Below are positions 11,609 to 21,415 of a DNA stretch of 64,000 bases, piece after piece (positions within the stretch are counted from its first letter, which is position 1; the number at the start of each line of letters is the position of its first letter). The translations under genes were made by a program, and so were the position numbers. The notes under the pieces are model-generated. The model made no database searches, was not told the origin of the DNA, and was given only the letters and a program-made list of their open reading frames with translations. Origin of the DNA: Craterostigma plantagineum (lineage: Eukaryota; Streptophyta; Magnoliopsida; Lamiales; Linderniaceae); assembly GCA_027422505.1 (NCBI GenBank), contig JAPQWV010000479.1, forward strand, positions 1 through 64,000, in the 5' to 3' direction.

Positions 11609-13788
11609 GAATAACACTGGTCACTATTTTTCGCTCTTTAGTGGATTTCACGTCCGGTTAGAGAGTGAAATCTATAATCTATAATCAAAGCCAAGTGCGG
11701 AATACCGTAGACTTTGATTGTGAACTATATGTTCCGATTTGCGTATGTGGGTGATTTGGTCCGATTTTGGTGTGTGAAGGTGGTTGGGGCATTTTGTCGA
11801 ACACCTTGGATGTGGGTATGTGAGAGTTGAGACACGGGAATTTGTTATGGAAGTTCGAGTCTCAGTACTCCTACGTCTCCCCCTTTCCTGCAAGAAAGGC
11901 TCTCACTAGAAGACTCGGGTTACAACCTAGTTTTACAACCTTCCACTGCTAGACTCAAGGTTGTAAAAAGCATTAGGCGCTACCTAGGCGCCCGAGGGGG
12001 GCCTAGCGCCTAGACCGCCTAGGCGGGGCCTACGCGGTTTCTAGGCAGAAATTAGGCTGTCTTTATTTTTTATTATTTTTTATATACCAAATTATGTAAA
12101 ACCGTATCAAAGTAAATTTATATCGAATTTATCTAGAACTTCTAATAAATAATGTCACACAACAATGCATAACATTAGTATAAAAATAATGTTTTAAAAA
12201 TGATGTTGGACGAAGTAATCCTAATTTTTGTTGTTTATATATATATTTTATTACTATTTTTGACATTAATTTAGAGAATTTAATTGGACTTTCTGGACAG
12301 AAAAAATAAAGACAACTCTATTTATTTTAAGATAACTATAGCCATATGTATATGTGATTGATGTGTAGTGAATATACAAATATTTATTTCTTTTTCGAAG
12401 GATATATACGATTTTTATTCATCGTAATCGAAGGATATATAGACAAATTATAACACATACTATATAAGTAAAATAGAAAAATATTGAGGTATATGGAATT
12501 TCAACCCACCTCAAGGTCATACAAGAAATTTAAATTTTAGGTTCTATCCACTGGATCAAACGTTTCTTTTGAATTTGTTTATACAAGTCTTATACTACTC
12601 TTAAAGTAGCGTATAAGTTCTGTATGGTCTTCCTTTGATAATTTGTCCCACACCGATTGTTGCACTAAGTTTCTCTAGGAAGCGTATCTATATAAAGACA
12701 GAGCGCTTTGGTGGAAAGTATGAGGGCACAATAATTTAAATGGGCCTCGCCTCAAATAAGGTTAGCTTTTTTACTGTCCGTATCTTTCAAGAGCTTTTTA
12801 AAGTCCCTTGAGAACTTACGGTACCCCGCAAAGTCAACCGTAATGGTTGTAGGCCGCAACCTCACAACCGGCTTGATCTTTTACGTCTCTAAGCTAAGAC
12901 GACACCATTCTTTCTTGTCTCGATCGAAGACTGCATACACTTGTTTATAGTCCATGTGCTAAGACTTCTCACTCAACTATTCTACTTCAGCCCTCATTTC
13001 TATTGTGTGAGTGATGTGTGTGGGTTTGAACTTTGTAGTTCTCTCTCTATCTTTTGTAACCCACACACAAAGAGGAAGAACTCTTCTTGATTATCTTGTT
13101 TGCTCTTGTTCTTCTCTCTTGGATCTCTCTTGAATGTCTTCTATTTGGCTCTAGGATCTTGTTTCTGCCCTGCTCCTCTGTATTTAATATCCGTTTTTCG
13201 AACCGAGCTCATCTGCACACCAGTAAATATTAGTAAGAAAATTACCAAGTTTTGTGTTCATCAAACCGGATTACTTAGATATTCAAATCCAACATTATTG
13301 CACATAGTCTAATCCGACCCTTTCCAGACTTCTTCGAACCTTGTCACATATTCACTATTCAATGCCACTATTATCATATTATTGTATTGTATCCTTTCTA
13401 AAAATCCTTATCATCCTATGTAAAATGAGCTTCACGTTACTATCATGGCGAGAAAAAGTAGGCCGCTTTTAATAGTTTCTTGTATTGGCCAATCTATCAT
13501 ATTTAAAAATTTCCACTATTTGCTAAAGGGTCCCTCTTTGATTCAAAAGAGTCACAAATTCAAATTGAAAATATGTAGCGCAAGTTCAACGACGACCAAG
13601 GCACAAGGTTTCATCCTTGATATAGCATTTTAAGATCCATGTTTATGTATTATTATCTTTCTATATAATTGGTGTGGAATAATATTAGGCAGGCTAAAAA
13701 AGAGAATTAAGGAAATAATTAGCTTATGTTAATTGTTAAGCGAACTTAGTAAAAAATAAGAGTTTCCCTGAAAAATATAAGGTTAGAT
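11609..13788. other. Intergenic region without recognised genes
   Basis: No coding frame of family quality was seen. It holds a 12-bp perfect inverted repeat (TTTTACAACCTT at 11931-11942 and its complement at 11957-11968) next to a very GC-rich palindromic cluster (about 11975-12055). AT-rich DNA follows to about 12630. From about 12640 there is a promoter-like stretch (GTCCCACACCG, then TCTATATAAAGACAG near 12690) and a CT-rich block near 13040-13130. The latter could be a decayed LTR or gene 5' region but has no partner copy in the window. Confidence 0.5.
11975..12055. repeat. GC-rich palindromic cluster (GGCGCCTAGG-type)
   Basis: Repeated overlapping palindromic words such as CCTAGGCG, GGCGC, GCGCCTAG and CGCCTAGGCGGGG sit in otherwise AT-rich DNA. 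It could fold into several alternative hairpins. Its family is not recognised with certainty. Confidence 0.5.
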
Positions 13789-14636
13789 TGTGAAGGGAGA
13801 CTTTTAGGGACCTCCGACAGGTCTTAGGGACATCTGAAAGGCTTTAGGGAACTAACACCCATATTAGGGAACTGTTTTGGGACCTGTTGTGCTAAGCAGG
13901 TCCTGTCGTCCCGAGGAATCGTCTTGAGGAAGCCACGCTGAAGGTCTAGAAGCCTGAAAAGACGTCTGACAGTCCGACAACACAGAAAAGCTGTTCTGAC
14001 AGTAACTGTGCCAGCCGCCTGCTTTTTCTGACAACAGAGCCAAGTCTCATCCTCTTGCTGCTCTTGACAGACAGCCAAGACTGCACATTACGTTGTCCCA
14101 GAAGGTCTCATCTCCGGGAATCCTGGAATCTAGGCCGAGCTAGGCGTTGGGAGCTCCTATAAATACCCATACTTAGCCATTTTCACGATCATAACCCATC
14201 AACACTCGAAAAACACTTAGAACTATCGCCTTTTCACTGTAATAATTATTTTCCACTTGATCTTTAGCATATATGAGCGAAAGTGAGTTAGATGAGTGTG
14301 TAACATTCTAAAGTATAGTGAAAAGAAGTTCCTGAACTCCCGTGGACGTAGGATCTGAAAAGATCCGAACCAAGTATATCTTGTGTTATTTCGTTTACGT
14401 TCCTTTATGTCCTAATACGTCCCTTTATGTCCCGACATGTCCCAAACACGTCCTAAACAAGCCCCAATGCCCCAGACACATCCCTTTCTGTTCCCTTATA
14501 AATAAGCACCTTACGCACGCCCTACAACTTTGTAATAAACGATTCTCCGGCTATATAAATTTCCCCGAACCACATATAAATTTCTTTGATTGGGATCATA
14601 TCAATAATATAACTGGAGAAGTATTAGGGTAACAAT
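13789..14636 (+). repeat. LTR-like block, probable solo or partial gypsy LTR
   Basis: It contains TATAAATA (14158-14165), then about 180 bases later CGTGGACGTAGGATCTG and ATCCGAACCAAGTATATC, the transcript-start and terminal-region wording seen in many plant Tat/Ogre-like gypsy LTRs. It begins near TGTGAAGGGAG and may end near AGGGTAACA. No clear target duplication or second copy was found. Between 14395 and 14510 there are several degenerate CGTCCCTTTATGTCC-type repeats. Confidence 0.4.
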
Positions 14637-15069
14637 TTTGTCATTTTTAATTACAATTCAATCCTGTAACTTTTTAATTTATTCTAATAGTACCATAAAA
14701 TCATTTTTCCCTGTTATAGTTCACTAAATTTCTTAATTAGCATAGAATATCACGTAACATCCTATATTAAACATATTAAAGTGAAAATAACTTTATAATA
14801 TAAGATAATATAGTTTACGTATTGGAGCACATGCATCGAAGTGTGCTTAATATACTAGTTAGTTATTAAAAAGCAGGTGTAGTATATATGCACGATTATA
14901 CTTCAACATGTATAAGGTTCATTTCATTTATATCTGAAAGAAAGGTATCTCCTAAATTTTCTTTTTATGTAAAATGTAAATCAATATTTTAATTCAATAT
15001 ATCGCAATATGCCCAATCGAACACATGCATGTAATATTTACTACCATTGGTAATCTAAACTAGGGTTAG
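14637..15069. other. AT-rich spacer, nothing recognised
   Basis: Low-complexity AT-rich DNA with no open frame, terminal repeat or RNA gene that could be supported. Confidence 0.5.
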
Positions 15070-15460
15070 TTTCAATTCAGGACGGTCAGAAGTTTAATTT
15101 AAGATTCAGCACCTGTCAGAAAAACTTCAGTTTAAAGGACCAAATTTCTGTAAATTTTAGAGTAAGGACTAAAGTAAAAAAACTGGTAATAAAAGTTATA
15201 TGAACTGGTATAGGATGATCGTTTTGTGTTACAAACTTTCAACATATTGTTATTTTAGAATAATGAAGTGGTACTGTATAAATGAACTGGTATCGGATGA
15301 TCCTTAACTTGTACCGAATGATCGTTTCGTGTTACAAAATTTGAACATTGTTATTTCAGAGTAGTGAAGTGCTACTGTAGAAATCGGGTCCTTAAAACTA
15401 AATATTTTCCTGACAGGGACTGAATCCTAAATGAAAGTTCTGACAAGGGCCTGAATGAAA
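15070..15460. mobile_element. MITE-like element with about 72-bp imperfect terminal inverted repeats
   Basis: The left arm 15070-15141 (TTTCAATTCAGGAC ... AAAGGACC) pairs with the right arm 15387-15460 (GGTCCTTAAAAC ... CCTGAATGAAA) with a few mismatches. Between them a unit of about 90 bp containing ATGAACTGGTATAGGATGATC is present twice in tandem (about 15195-15280 and 15281-15384). No target duplication could be fixed and no superfamily assigned. Confidence 0.6.
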
Positions 15461-15511
15461 AGTGCACCTTTAAAGTAGTGCATCCATCGTTTGAGAACCT
15501 GACAATACATA

Positions 15512-15784
15512 TCTATACTATTATATAATTGGTTTGGGGTGGATATAAAATGTCACAATTTGGTGTGTAACTTATTTGCAATTTGGTCCCTCATTTATAA
15601 TTTAATTAAATTAAGTATTTTTATATCTCTTCTATTTTTTATTTAGTGTACTTATGCCATTCAACTAATTTTCTTTTTATATAATGAAAAATTATGTTTC
15701 ATCTTAAACACTAAAATTATAATTAAAATAATTGCAATATAATTATTTTCAAACGGTCACATCGGGTATGCAAAATAGTACTAG
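15512..15784 (+). mobile_element. Short non-autonomous Helitron-like element
   Basis: It starts TCTATACTATTATATAATTGG directly after an A and ends CTAG directly before a T, matching the A|TC...CTRR|T rule of plant Helitrons. The 273-bp interior is AT-rich and non-coding. The expected GC-rich hairpin just before CTAG is weak (around CACATCGGGTATG), so the 3' end is less certain than the 5' end. Confidence 0.45.
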
Positions 15785-16372
15785 TGGTAATAAAGGCTCA
15801 GATTTTCAATTTCATCTAATTTCAGTTACACTAAAAAGTAAAAAGTAAAAGATAACGTTAAGCCAATCCATGGGAAATTATCTTATAAAGCCAAGCCATA
15901 AAAGCCTAAAAATGCCACAACGAAAATGTTAATAAAGGAAGAGCAAGAAAAGTATAAACATGGGCTTCTAGGTGTGAATGTTTGAAAATCCTTCCTTCGT
16001 TTTCATGGGGTTTGATAAAGAAGAAAGTCTAAATTTAATACAAAAGATACTAATAATAAAATATTATCCCATCTCAATCCCATAAATAAGCGTAAAAACC
16101 AAGGGAAGGTAGGAGTGTGCAACGTCTCTCTCTTCTATGCCAGTCTGCATTTTATTTTTCTTTAGCATTACTTGCACACTTACTCTCTCCTCTCTCGCTC
16201 TCTCTCTCTCTCTCGTCTCTCTCTCACACTCACACACGCACGAACAACACGCGTTTATTCTGAAATAGAGGAAACAAATAGCTGAGACTAGGAATTCATT
16301 AATGGTGTTCAACAACCAATAGCTCTCTTCTACTCGTCTCTTTGTGCGAGTCTCTTTGTGCGAGTTTTTAGG
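15785..16372. promoter_or_regulatory. Upstream region of the HIPP gene, possible core promoter
   Basis: It contains a CCAAT word (AAGCCAATCCATGG near 15861), TATA-like words (CTTATAAAG near 15892, CATAAATAAG near 16081) and then a CT-rich tract (16183-16226) typical of plant 5' leaders. A perfect 14-bp tandem duplication TCTCTTTGTGCGAG lies at 16337-16364. The transcription start is not known. If it lies here, the foldback at 16373-16896 would be in the leader or a leader intron. Confidence 0.35.
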
Positions 16373-16896
16373 GCGAACGACATTTTTAGTTCTGATGTTT
16401 GGGGCATGGGCGTATTCGGTCCTCAATGTTTCGAGGTGACACTTTTAGTCCCAAATGTTAACGATTTTGGACGATTTTGGTCCCTCGATTAATTTAATCG
16501 CTAATTTAGACGAAATTTAATACGTGAGAGCCTATGATCTCCTTTTACTCGACATAAAACCTCATAGCGCATCTTCTTCTTCGACTTAAACGCACGTTAG
16601 CATCATTACGTATCACATTTAACTCATTTTTAAGGTTGTCGATTCTTTCCTAAATGTGATGTATAAATCATGTGCGTTTAAGTCGAAGAAGAAGATGTGC
16701 TATGAGGTTTTACGTCGATTAAAAGGAGATCATGTGATCTGACGTGTTAAATTTCCTCCAAATTAGCAATTAAACTAATCGAGGGACCAAAACAGTCCAA
16801 AATCGGTAACACTGAGAACTAAAAGTGTCATCTCAGAACATGGGGACCAGAAACGCCCATAGCCCAAACTTCGGGGACTAAAAATGTCGATCTCGC
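16373..16896. mobile_element. Foldback element with arms of about 240 bp
   Basis: The left half from GCGAACGACATTTTTAG pairs with the right half ending CTAAAAATGTCGATCTCGC. The stem continues to the centre, where CACATTTA (left) and TAAATGTG (right) flank a loop of about 27 bases near 16625-16655. Words such as CTTCTTCTTCGACTTAAACGC and its complement are perfect. The flanks GCGAGTTTT and GCGAGGTTTT could be a decayed 9-bp duplication, which would fit a Mutator-type MITE. Transcripts would fold into a long hairpin. Confidence 0.75.
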
Positions 16897-17041
16897 GAGG
16901 TTTTCCATCAATTCTTGAAAATTTTCAGACTTTTTTTTTTTTTTTTTGTTTTAAGGGATTCAAGACATTTTTGTTTTCTTGAACTTTCCCTGTTCAGATC
17001 TGTCGCACCTTGTCGATTGTCACTACGAATCAAATCAAAAG

Positions 17042-17075
17042 ATGAACAAAGAAGAGTTCTTGAAGATCAAGGTAG

Positions 17076-17116
<41 letters not shown>

Positions 17117-18337
17117 CTCACTATGATGAATAATGTGAATTGACTGTGCACCACTGTTTCCTTTCCATCGTCAAACCCATTTACCTTATTGTCTTAATTT
17201 CAGAAGTTTCTTACTTTCTCGTCTTAATTTCGTGTGTTTATTTGGGGGTCCTTGGCGTTAAAGTTGCCAACTTTACCATGTTTTTTCATGTTGTGTTGTG
17301 TCCGAACAGACTTGTGTCCTGAAAGTGAATATACACTGCGATGGTTGCAAGCATAAGGTGAAGAAGATCTTGCAGAAGATTGAAGGTATGATGATGTTGT
17401 CAAAAAAAAATATCTTTATATTTCTTACATCGTTTTCTTGTCTGAAGATTGAGCCTTTTTCTTCCATTTTTGTTGTTTTTCAGGCGTTTACACAACAAAG
17501 ATCGACTCAGAGCTGGGCAAAGTTACAGTTTCAGGCAATATCGAAGCTTCGACGCTGATTAAAAAGCTTATCAAGAATGGCAAACATGCAGAAATATGGG
17601 GCGGCGGCGCTCCAAAATCAAACAGCAACAATAGTAATAATCAGTCGAAGAATCTGCAAATCGACTATGGCAAAGGAAACGGCAAACCTCAGACGCCTCA
17701 GAAGAACGGCGGTGGTAATCAGCCTAAAGGTGGTTTTCAGGTCGGTAATAATGGCGGCGGCGGCGGAGGTCACAATCTTCAGCTTCAACAGCAGCTCCAA
17801 AAGCTTCAGCATTTTAAGGGTTTTCAAGATCTGAAGATTCCAATGAACAGTAACCAAAAAGCTGTGAAGTTCAATCTCCCCAAAGAAGACGACGACGGCG
17901 ACTACAGCGACGATGAGTTTGACGACGAAGACGATGACTTCGATGATGGCCACGACGATTTTTCAGAGGATGAGTTGGGTGCTATTGGGCCTTTGAACAA
18001 GATGAAGAATGGTGCCGGCGGCGCCTCTAATATGACGGCGATGATGAATGGCATGAAGGGCGGCGGCGGCGGCAACAAGAAGGGGGCCGGTGGGGCCAAT
18101 CATCAAGGCATGCCTCCGCCCAACATGATGATGCCCATGAACCTTATGGGCCCCGCCACCGTGGGGCGGCCGCCGGTGGCCGGCCAGATGATGAATCCTG
18201 AGTTTTATAAAGCGATGATGATGAGTCAGCAGAGAGATAATGGGAACGAAAGGTTTCAGCCGATGATGTACGCTCGTCCGCCGCCGTCGGTGAACTATAT
18301 GCCGCCGCCGCCGCCTCCCTACCACCAACACTGTTGA
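17042..18337 (+). CDS. Heavy-metal-associated isoprenylated plant protein (HIPP), 3' end cut by a copia insertion
   Basis: Three exons: 17042-17071, 17310-17385 and 17484-18337, joined by GT-AG introns at phases 0 and 1, giving 319 residues. Residues 1-10 ([10 protein letters not shown]) precede an HMA domain (about 11-75) with the metal-binding motif CDGC (Cys20, Cys23) and the usual KIEGVYTT and GKVTVSG strands. A Gln-rich segment with KGFQDLK, an acidic run (about 171-200), a Gly-rich part and a Pro-rich end follow, the layout of the HIPP family. The start is fixed by family similarity. HIPPs normally end in a CaaX prenylation box. Here the copia LTR enters after 18331 and its first bases give Cys-stop, so the product lacks that box; the missing tail is at 25938-26035. 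Family members bind metals and act in metal or stress responses. Whether this allele is expressed is unknown. Confidence 0.9.
17076..17114 (+). repeat. (CT)n microsatellite in HIPP intron 1
   Basis: An uninterrupted CT repeat starts a few bases after the intron 1 donor (GTAGCC at 17072). Such tracts near plant 5' exons are common and length-variable. Confidence 0.9.
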
Positions 18338-18583
18338 TTATGCCGCTGAGTTTTAACTTTTTATTACACACTGAACTCACCGCTCACAAACAGCTCAAGA
18401 ACAGAAGAAAAAATATTGTTAGCAAACTATCTCTTTCACGTTGTATGGAGGGAATTTTTTTATTATTTTGATGGCTTGCACTATCGACTAGAAAAGAGGC
18501 AAAAGAGGTTATTAAAAATATTCAATATTTCTCACAACTCTCTGACACAATTGCTCTTTTTCTTTCTTCAATAACACGCACAA

Positions 18584-21160
18584 ACATCAAATCTTTTCCT
18601 CTTTTAGATAGAACTGTCAACTAGTTTTCTCTCTCTAAAATCCCTCTTTACCAAACCCTAATAGACGTCCGCCGCCACTCCGATCATCTTCCATACTGTG
18701 ACTGTCGATTGAGGATACGACGCATTGGTGGCCGTTGGTAGAAGATCGTCGACCTCCATCGCCGGGATCAGACGGCGTTTGGAGGGTTTATTTCACTGTT
18801 GCTGGCACGTTTTTCTTTTTGCTTTCCTCCATGGCTACATCATCGTCTATGATGGGTTCGATGATGTCTTCTTCGTCTTTGCCTGTGGCGACTGCGGTAC
18901 TGTCGGATCTTGAGAATCTGGCTAAGGAATACCCATCTTTTGGTGACAAATTTAATGTGCCGAGTTTTCTTGATTTGATGGAAAGAGTTAGTGGGCCTAT
19001 TCGGACGCACAGACAGGCTGAAGGCTCACAGCCTGTGGCTGACGTGGTGGGGAACGGGGCAGTGCGGCCTAATACGGCTCAGTTCCAGCCTCTGCGTCAA
19101 GATGGGGCTGATTCGTCGCAAAATATTAACCTACGCTACAGGGAACTAACACCACTACCCAAAGGAAATCAGAGGCGTCTTGATGATTCTGATGAATCTG
19201 ATGATGGCGATGGAATTTTGGCGAAAAACCTGCTTGCGTGTGCCAAGGGAGTGGTCACTTCAGCAGCTGTTGTGTCGTCTCCTGCTGACAATTCCGTGGT
19301 GATGCCGGTATCCAAACACGATCATTTTACCCTTGAGGGAGCGTCGATGGCTTCGCCTAAGCTTATTAGGAGTACTGCTAATGGGCCTCTTGATAAGGTT
19401 CCTTCCGGCGGGCCTGTACTCTCCATTGTGGATGCAGCGGCTTCTGCATCTACGGGCGGACCACAAAATGATGTGAGTAAAGCTAATACCGACCCACTTC
19501 ATCCACAAGTGGGGAAGTTATTTCGTCGCGGTTTTCTTGATTTTAAACATGGGACGGGGTTCAAGGGTGTTTCTGCAACAAAGCATTCCAACAATGTTGG
19601 GTCGATAATTCCTAATCTTGATGAGAAGGATATGGTGGATACTACGCAAGCGGCGGCAGAAGTGGTTGTCGATGGGCAGAAAGATGATGGCGATGTTAAC
19701 AGTTTGCCGTCTTGCTCGGTGGTGGCTATGCCAGTGATAAACGTTGATGTAACAGAGAATCCTATGATGGCTAGGCTTTCTTCTGATAAAGAGAACTTAG
19801 ACCCTCATCCACCAGTTGGGCCTCAGGTTTCTTCCACGAAGAAGAGAACTACGACGAGCGTGGGTAATAGAGCCACTCGTCAAGGCATACACTTCAAATC
19901 CTTTGCTTCTGCTTTAACGGGTCAACACTCTAATCATAATGCTCTTCAGTATAGTGTTGAACGAGTTACGCTTGGCTATAGGGCTCCGACTCTTATTGAT
20001 GGTGTGATTGAGGTTCAAATTCCTTCTGATATTGCGGATAAAGGATGTGCACGGTGGGCTAACACTGTTGTTGGCTATTTTCTTGGTAGAAGGCCATATT
20101 ATCCGCATGTGGAACGCCATTTCCGTTCTGTGTGGCCAGGATTGGTAGAAGTGCGAGCTACTTCTAATGGTTTCTTCAAGTTCAGGTTCGATTCTGATAG
20201 AACGATGATGACGGTTATTGAAGGCGGCCCTTGGATTTTGAATGGCCAACCTTTATTTCTTGAAGAATGGCGGCAAGGCATGACTCTTGAGAAGAAAACA
20301 CATACTGAAGTTCCGACTTGGGTTCGTTTTCGGCATCTACCATCGGAAGCTTGGACTCCGGAGGGATTAGGTATAATTGCGAGTGCTGTGGGGACGCCTT
20401 TGTTTCCAGATGCTTTCACTACTACAATGGAGCGCATTGACTATGCTCGTGTGTGTGTCATGAAGAAGCTGGAGGAACCCTATCTTGATTCGTTCAATCT
20501 GCGACTACCTAAGGTGAACAATGTGGTTACGATAAAAGTGGAATATGAGTGGAAGCCGCCGCGGTGCGCTACATGTGCGACCTTGGGTCACTCAACTGTG
20601 GCTTGTCCTTCCAACGACATCAGGGCAACCAAACCCGCTTCTAGGAAGAATGGCCCATCACGAATGGAGCAAGAACGGAGGCGTCATGCTGATACAACCA
20701 AGGCCGTCACCAAGGCTTCCTTTGGTAGTGAAAAGCCGATGTATGAAAGCGTTCAGGTCGGTGGTACATATAACATTGCGTATGGGAAGAAGGATGCTGT
20801 CCAGATAGGGAAATCACTCGAGAATCGTCATTCCAATCCAAATGGAGTGGGGAGTTCGTCCAAGCCGCACCGCTCCATGGGACATCCCGGAGACCCTGCC
20901 ACAATTGGGTCTTGTTCTAACTCTTTTGCTGCTCTCGAACTCCTTGATGATGCGGACAATTGTTCTCTCGAGGGCCCCTTAAGTGATCCAACTTGTACCG
21001 TGGTTATTAAATAGTTCGATTAACTTGGTTAATTTTGTCTCGCGTCTAGTTGAATGGAGCGGTAGGTTGTTACTGCATGTTGCGACATTAGCATGATCGC
21101 TGTTTTTCTGTTTTTGTACTTTGTTTAATTTTAGTGAAACTTCCCAAAAAAAAAAAAAAA
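18584..21160 (+). mobile_element. ORF1-only LINE (half-LINE) nested in the copia LTR
   Basis: The insertion is flanked by a perfect 14-bp duplication AATAACACGCACAA (18570-18583 and 21161-21174) and ends in a poly-A run of about 15 bases (21146-21160). The intact LTR at 25436-25937 shows the empty site. The insert has a 247-bp leader, one long ORF of L1-type ORF1 and about 130 bp of 3' sequence. No endonuclease or reverse transcriptase ORF2 is present. It therefore moved by target-primed reverse transcription using enzymes supplied in trans, or it lost ORF2 before insertion. Confidence 0.9.
18831..21014 (+). CDS. LINE ORF1 protein with DUF4283 domain and CCHC knuckle
   Basis: 727 residues from the ATG at 18831; an upstream frame extension lacks an ATG. 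The N-terminal 370 residues are low-complexity and Ser/Asp-rich. A DUF4283 domain spans about 372-545 (YSVERVTLGYRAPTL ... GGPWILNGQPLFLEEWR), followed by a zinc knuckle C-x2-C-x4-H-x4-C at residues 579-592 (CATCATLGHSTVAC). This is the standard architecture of plant L1 ORF1 proteins, which bind the element RNA. The frame is fully open, which is notable beside the damaged retroelements around it. A domesticated DUF4283 host protein is less likely, given the poly-A and target duplication. Confidence 0.9.
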   Translation: MATSSSMMGSMMSSSSLPVATAVLSDLENLAKEYPSFGDKFNVPSFLDLMERVSGPIRTHRQAEGSQPVADVVGNGAVRPNTAQFQPLRQDGADSSQNINLRYRELTPLPKGNQRRLDDSDESDDGDGILAKNLLACAKGVVTSAAVVSSPADNSVVMPVSKHDHFTLEGASMASPKLIRSTANGPLDKVPSGGPVLSIVDAAASASTGGPQNDVSKANTDPLHPQVGKLFRRGFLDFKHGTGFKGVSATKHSNNVGSIIPNLDEKDMVDTTQAAAEVVVDGQKDDGDVNSLPSCSVVAMPVINVDVTENPMMARLSSDKENLDPHPPVGPQVSSTKKRTTTSVGNRATRQGIHFKSFASALTGQHSNHNALQYSVERVTLGYRAPTLIDGVIEVQIPSDIADKGCARWANTVVGYFLGRRPYYPHVERHFRSVWPGLVEVRATSNGFFKFRFDSDRTMMTVIEGGPWILNGQPLFLEEWRQGMTLEKKTHTEVPTWVRFRHLPSEAWTPEGLGIIASAVGTPLFPDAFTTTMERIDYARVCVMKKLEEPYLDSFNLRLPKVNNVVTIKVEYEWKPPRCATCATLGHSTVACPSNDIRATKPASRKNGPSRMEQERRRHADTTKAVTKASFGSEKPMYESVQVGGTYNIAYGKKDAVQIGKSLENRHSNPNGVGSSSKPHRSMGHPGDPATIGSCSNSFAALELLDDADNCSLEGPLSDPTCTVVIK

Positions 21161-21415
21161 AATAACACGCACAACTTTTCATATCTCTCCCTCACTCATT
21201 TTACTACAACACACATGCATATATATAGTATGTATAAGATAACGTGCATATCTAATGATATCTAATGATATCTATCCTCAAACGGCGCTAGATAGGATAT
21301 GCAATATTTTCTTTGGACTTTTCCTTTGATATTCAACTGCTTTGGCTGCTGCGTTGATTTCCTTCTTCTATTTTTTTTTCTTCATATCTTATCTTTTAGA
21401 TTTTTGGTATTGGAC

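Noticed and set aside
12640..13130. Integrated caulimovirus promoter
   Set aside because: A TATA box and CT-rich leader alone are not specific and no viral coding sequence is nearby.
18725..18913. Frames upstream of the LINE ORF1 ATG
   Set aside because: One lacks an ATG start and the other is a short shadow; the ATG at 18831 fits ORF1.
18831..21014. DUF4283 protein as a host gene
   Set aside because: It lies in an insertion with a 14-bp target duplication and poly-A tail inside an LTR, so it is LINE ORF1.
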